Below, one piece after another: positions 62,526-64,000 of a stretch of DNA of 64,000 nt. Source of the stretch: Acetatifactor muris (GTDB taxonomy: Bacteria; Bacillota; Clostridia; Lachnospirales; Lachnospiraceae). Location of the stretch: NCBI RefSeq assembly GCF_024623325.1, contig NZ_JANJZD010000015.1, positions 1-64,000 on the forward strand. Direction: 5' to 3'. The translations under genes and the position numbers were made by a program. The notes under the pieces are model-generated. The model made no database searches. It was not told the DNA's origin and saw nothing but the letters and a program-made list of their open reading frames with translations. Position 1 is the stretch's first letter; each line of letters begins with the position of its first letter.

Positions 62526-62834
62526 TCATATTTTCATGTCGAAACCCCCGCGGTTTTTTACCACCACGCGCTCCTGAGACGGTTTCCCTTTACGCTTTCT
62601 TCCGCCGTCTCCGCTGTACTGACCATTTCCCTTTTCTTTGGCATCCGGCCTGTTTTCATGCCACTGCGTATTATCGCTGCTGCGCACTTCCCGTATATTC
62701 TGTTCCGCCGTCTTCTGAAACTGCTCACTGAAGTTGGCCTGGTCCACCGCCACTTTATTGTCTTCATTGTGTTTTATAGTAGTATAATCCTGCGACCGCG
62801 ATACTGTCGTCAGCTCAATTGCCCCAAATGCCAT
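62526..62834 (-). CDS. Small hydrophilic protein between FapA and DUF6115 genes
   Basis: 102 residues, disordered and rich in Gln, Asn, Lys. AFGAIELTTVSRSQDYTTIK, HNEDNKVAVDQANF, ending VVVKNRGGFDMKI. The ATG at 62834 has AGGAAGGGG upstream. Conserved beside fapA in Lachnospiraceae to my recollection; function unknown. Confidence 0.75.
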   Translation of the reverse strand: MAFGAIELTTVSRSQDYTTIKHNEDNKVAVDQANFSEQFQKTAEQNIREVRSSDNTQWHENRPDAKEKGNGQYSGDGGRKRKGKPSQERVVVKNRGGFDMKI

Positions 62835-62861
62835 AAGCCCCTTCCTTTCCCGCAAAACGCG

Positions 62862-64000
62862 TTACATGGGAACCATTTTCACTTCGCCGTCTTCCTTTAC
62901 GAATTTACAATACCGATAGCTCTGCTGCAAAAGTCTGCTCACATTTCCGATAATCATGGTAGTATTCGGATGGACCTGCTCCTCCACAACTATTTCTGCC
63001 TCTTCCCGCGCCTCCATCATCTCTTCCAAAGCCGTACGACGTGCATTCAGACGCTCCAGTTCTGTATTCTTCTCCTGAATCAGAGATCCCACACTGCGCA
63101 TATAACGCAGCTGGCCATCGTTATACTGAAATCCCTTTTTCTGCTTTTCCAGGAAATTATTATAAATAACCTGAGCCGCATTGACCGTTTTCGTTCTCTC
63201 CTCGATGGCTGTTCTCACATGTTCAAGCTGAGCAATCAACAGCGGTTCCACGCCTACCTCCAGTGTTGTCGCGGTACTCATACTGCCTCCGATGGACTTG
63301 ACTCTGATAGAGTTTGCCGCCTGCACGCGGCCTCCCAGGATAATTCCCTTCCGGCCTCCCACTCTCACATCGCTCCCTGCAGATACTGTACAATGAAGGA
63401 TTGCTTCCGTCTCCACAAATCCGCCGGTCACAATACGGGAATTTTCCAGGAATTTCACAATAATGTCGCCCTTCGCTCTCAGGTAGCCCTTGCCCATGCC
63501 GTTCATACCTTTTGCAATGATAATATTTCCGCCGGCAATAATCGTGGCCCCCTCTACCAGACCGTTTACCACAACATTTCCCCCGGCCTTTACTTCAAAG
63601 TTCTCATCCACATTGCCGGCTATCTCCACACTTCCGTCATAATTGATGTTCCCTGTGGATACATTGACTCCCTTCACCTGGTATACGGAAGATACCACTA
63701 CCTTCTTGTCAGCCAGTGTCACATGTCCGTCCACCATGGAAGTGATGGAAAGTCCGTCCGCAGACAGTTCAATATTCTTGCCGAATTTCAGGGTCTCACG
63801 CTTTACCTCACGGGGCTTGATTGCCTTTCCATACACATCACATCCCGCTTCTCCCTGCTGCTCCGGAATAATTCTGGCAAGCACCTCCCCTTTCCGGCAC
63901 TGATTAATCGTTGTCAGATTGAAGTAATCCACCCGACCGTCTTCCTTATGTGCCGGCCGTTTGTGAGAGACCGTATTAAAAGAATATTCAATCCTGGCAT
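62862..64000 (-). CDS. fapA: FapA (DUF342) family protein, 5' end out of window
   Basis: At least 379 residues; the frame is open to the window edge (ARIEYSFNTVSHKRPAHKED before the first internal ATG), so the start lies outside. The beta-helix of DUF342 is clear: VSTGNINYDGSVEIAGNVDE, VVVNGLVEGATIIAGGNIII, GYLRAKGDIIVKFLENSRIV, then a coiled coil near residue 260-330 (numbered from the first ATG). FapA proteins polymerise and affect cell shape, polarity or motility. It heads the minus-strand group that leads to rpsB. Confidence 0.9.
   Translation of the reverse strand, partial: ARIEYSFNTVSHKRPAHKEDGRVDYFNLTTINQCRKGEVLARIIPEQQGEAGCDVYGKAIKPREVKRETLKFGKNIELSADGLSITSMVDGHVTLADKKVVVSSVYQVKGVNVSTGNINYDGSVEIAGNVDENFEVKAGGNVVVNGLVEGATIIAGGNIIIAKGMNGMGKGYLRAKGDIIVKFLENSRIVTGGFVETEAILHCTVSAGSDVRVGGRKGIILGGRVQAANSIRVKSIGGSMSTATTLEVGVEPLLIAQLEHVRTAIEERTKTVNAAQVIYNNFLEKQKKGFQYNDGQLRYMRSVGSLIQEKNTELERLNARRTALEEMMEAREEAEIVVEEQVHPNTTMIIGNVSRLLQQSYRYCKFVKEDGEVKMVPM

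Noticed and set aside
1..64000. CRISPR arrays, tRNA or rRNA genes
   Set aside because: I saw no regularly spaced repeats and no cloverleaf or rRNA-like sequence.

Overview
The window reads as chromosome of a gut Lachnospiraceae-type Firmicute (Clostridia). The reasons are an rpsB-tsf pair with strong Shine-Dalgarno sites, Rpn-family nucleases with GIQKG tails, a BlaI/BlaR1 pair beside DUF6070-type lipoproteins, Tn4451/Tn1549-type mobile genes (TnpW, serine recombinases, MobC, a MOBP3-type relaxase) and sigma-A promoters with 17-bp spacers. It is not a quiet region. Host-like segments alternate with pieces of at least three decayed mobilisable or conjugative elements, and many genes carry deletions, fusions or homopolymer frameshifts.

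Left part (1-12 kb). A minus-strand operon holds a phospholipid N-methyltransferase-like gene, a VTT/DedA protein, a VanR-type regulator and a kinase cut off at the window edge. A nucleotidyltransferase and Rpn genes follow. Next is a BlaI-BlaR1 sensor pair (5.8-8.1 kb, plus strand) facing a minus-strand operon of four membrane or lipoprotein genes (8.2-12.1 kb). Four copies of one 18-base operator, TTACAnnnGTAAGATTTA, sit at the two promoters, which suggests a single regulon.

12-28 kb. A mobC/relaxase remnant (its junction split by a perfect palindrome), a GyrI-like gene and its partner, and sigma-like and serine recombinase remnants come first. A group of unknown genes follows, including a soluble protein that combines MotA-like and FliG C-terminal sequence. 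Then comes a compact three-gene unit: a beta-CASP metallo-hydrolase, a PD-(D/E)XK-like protein and a winged-helix regulator, ending in a terminator. A broken PatB gene, a cyclophilin-like exported protein, a LysE transporter, a DUF3737 protein and a divergent LysR regulator complete this part.

28-43 kb. A LanFEG/CprABC-type peptide-resistance transporter with its two-component system is followed by a thiamine salvage operon (TPP riboswitch, thiN, thiD, thiE, HAD, Nudix remnant). A relaxase C-terminal fragment then leads into an operon of three class-M-like sirtuins plus an HD-nicotinamidase fusion, with a divergent Rrf2 regulator.

43-59 kb. A metal operon encodes an HMA chaperone, a P-type ATPase, ArsR, a FeoA-FeoB fusion and a FeoB-associated peptide; divergent ArsR and AraC genes lie beside it. 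Then come CooC-like remnants, a collapsed conjugative module (HTH protein, VirD4, MOBP3 relaxase, PBECR4 nuclease, accessory genes), a serine recombinase, a MobA-nitroreductase chimera, an Rpn gene, TnpW and an IS630 tail.

59-64 kb. Core host genes return: tsf, rpsB, an MltG-like protein, a DUF6115-type protein, a small protein and FapA, which runs off the right edge.
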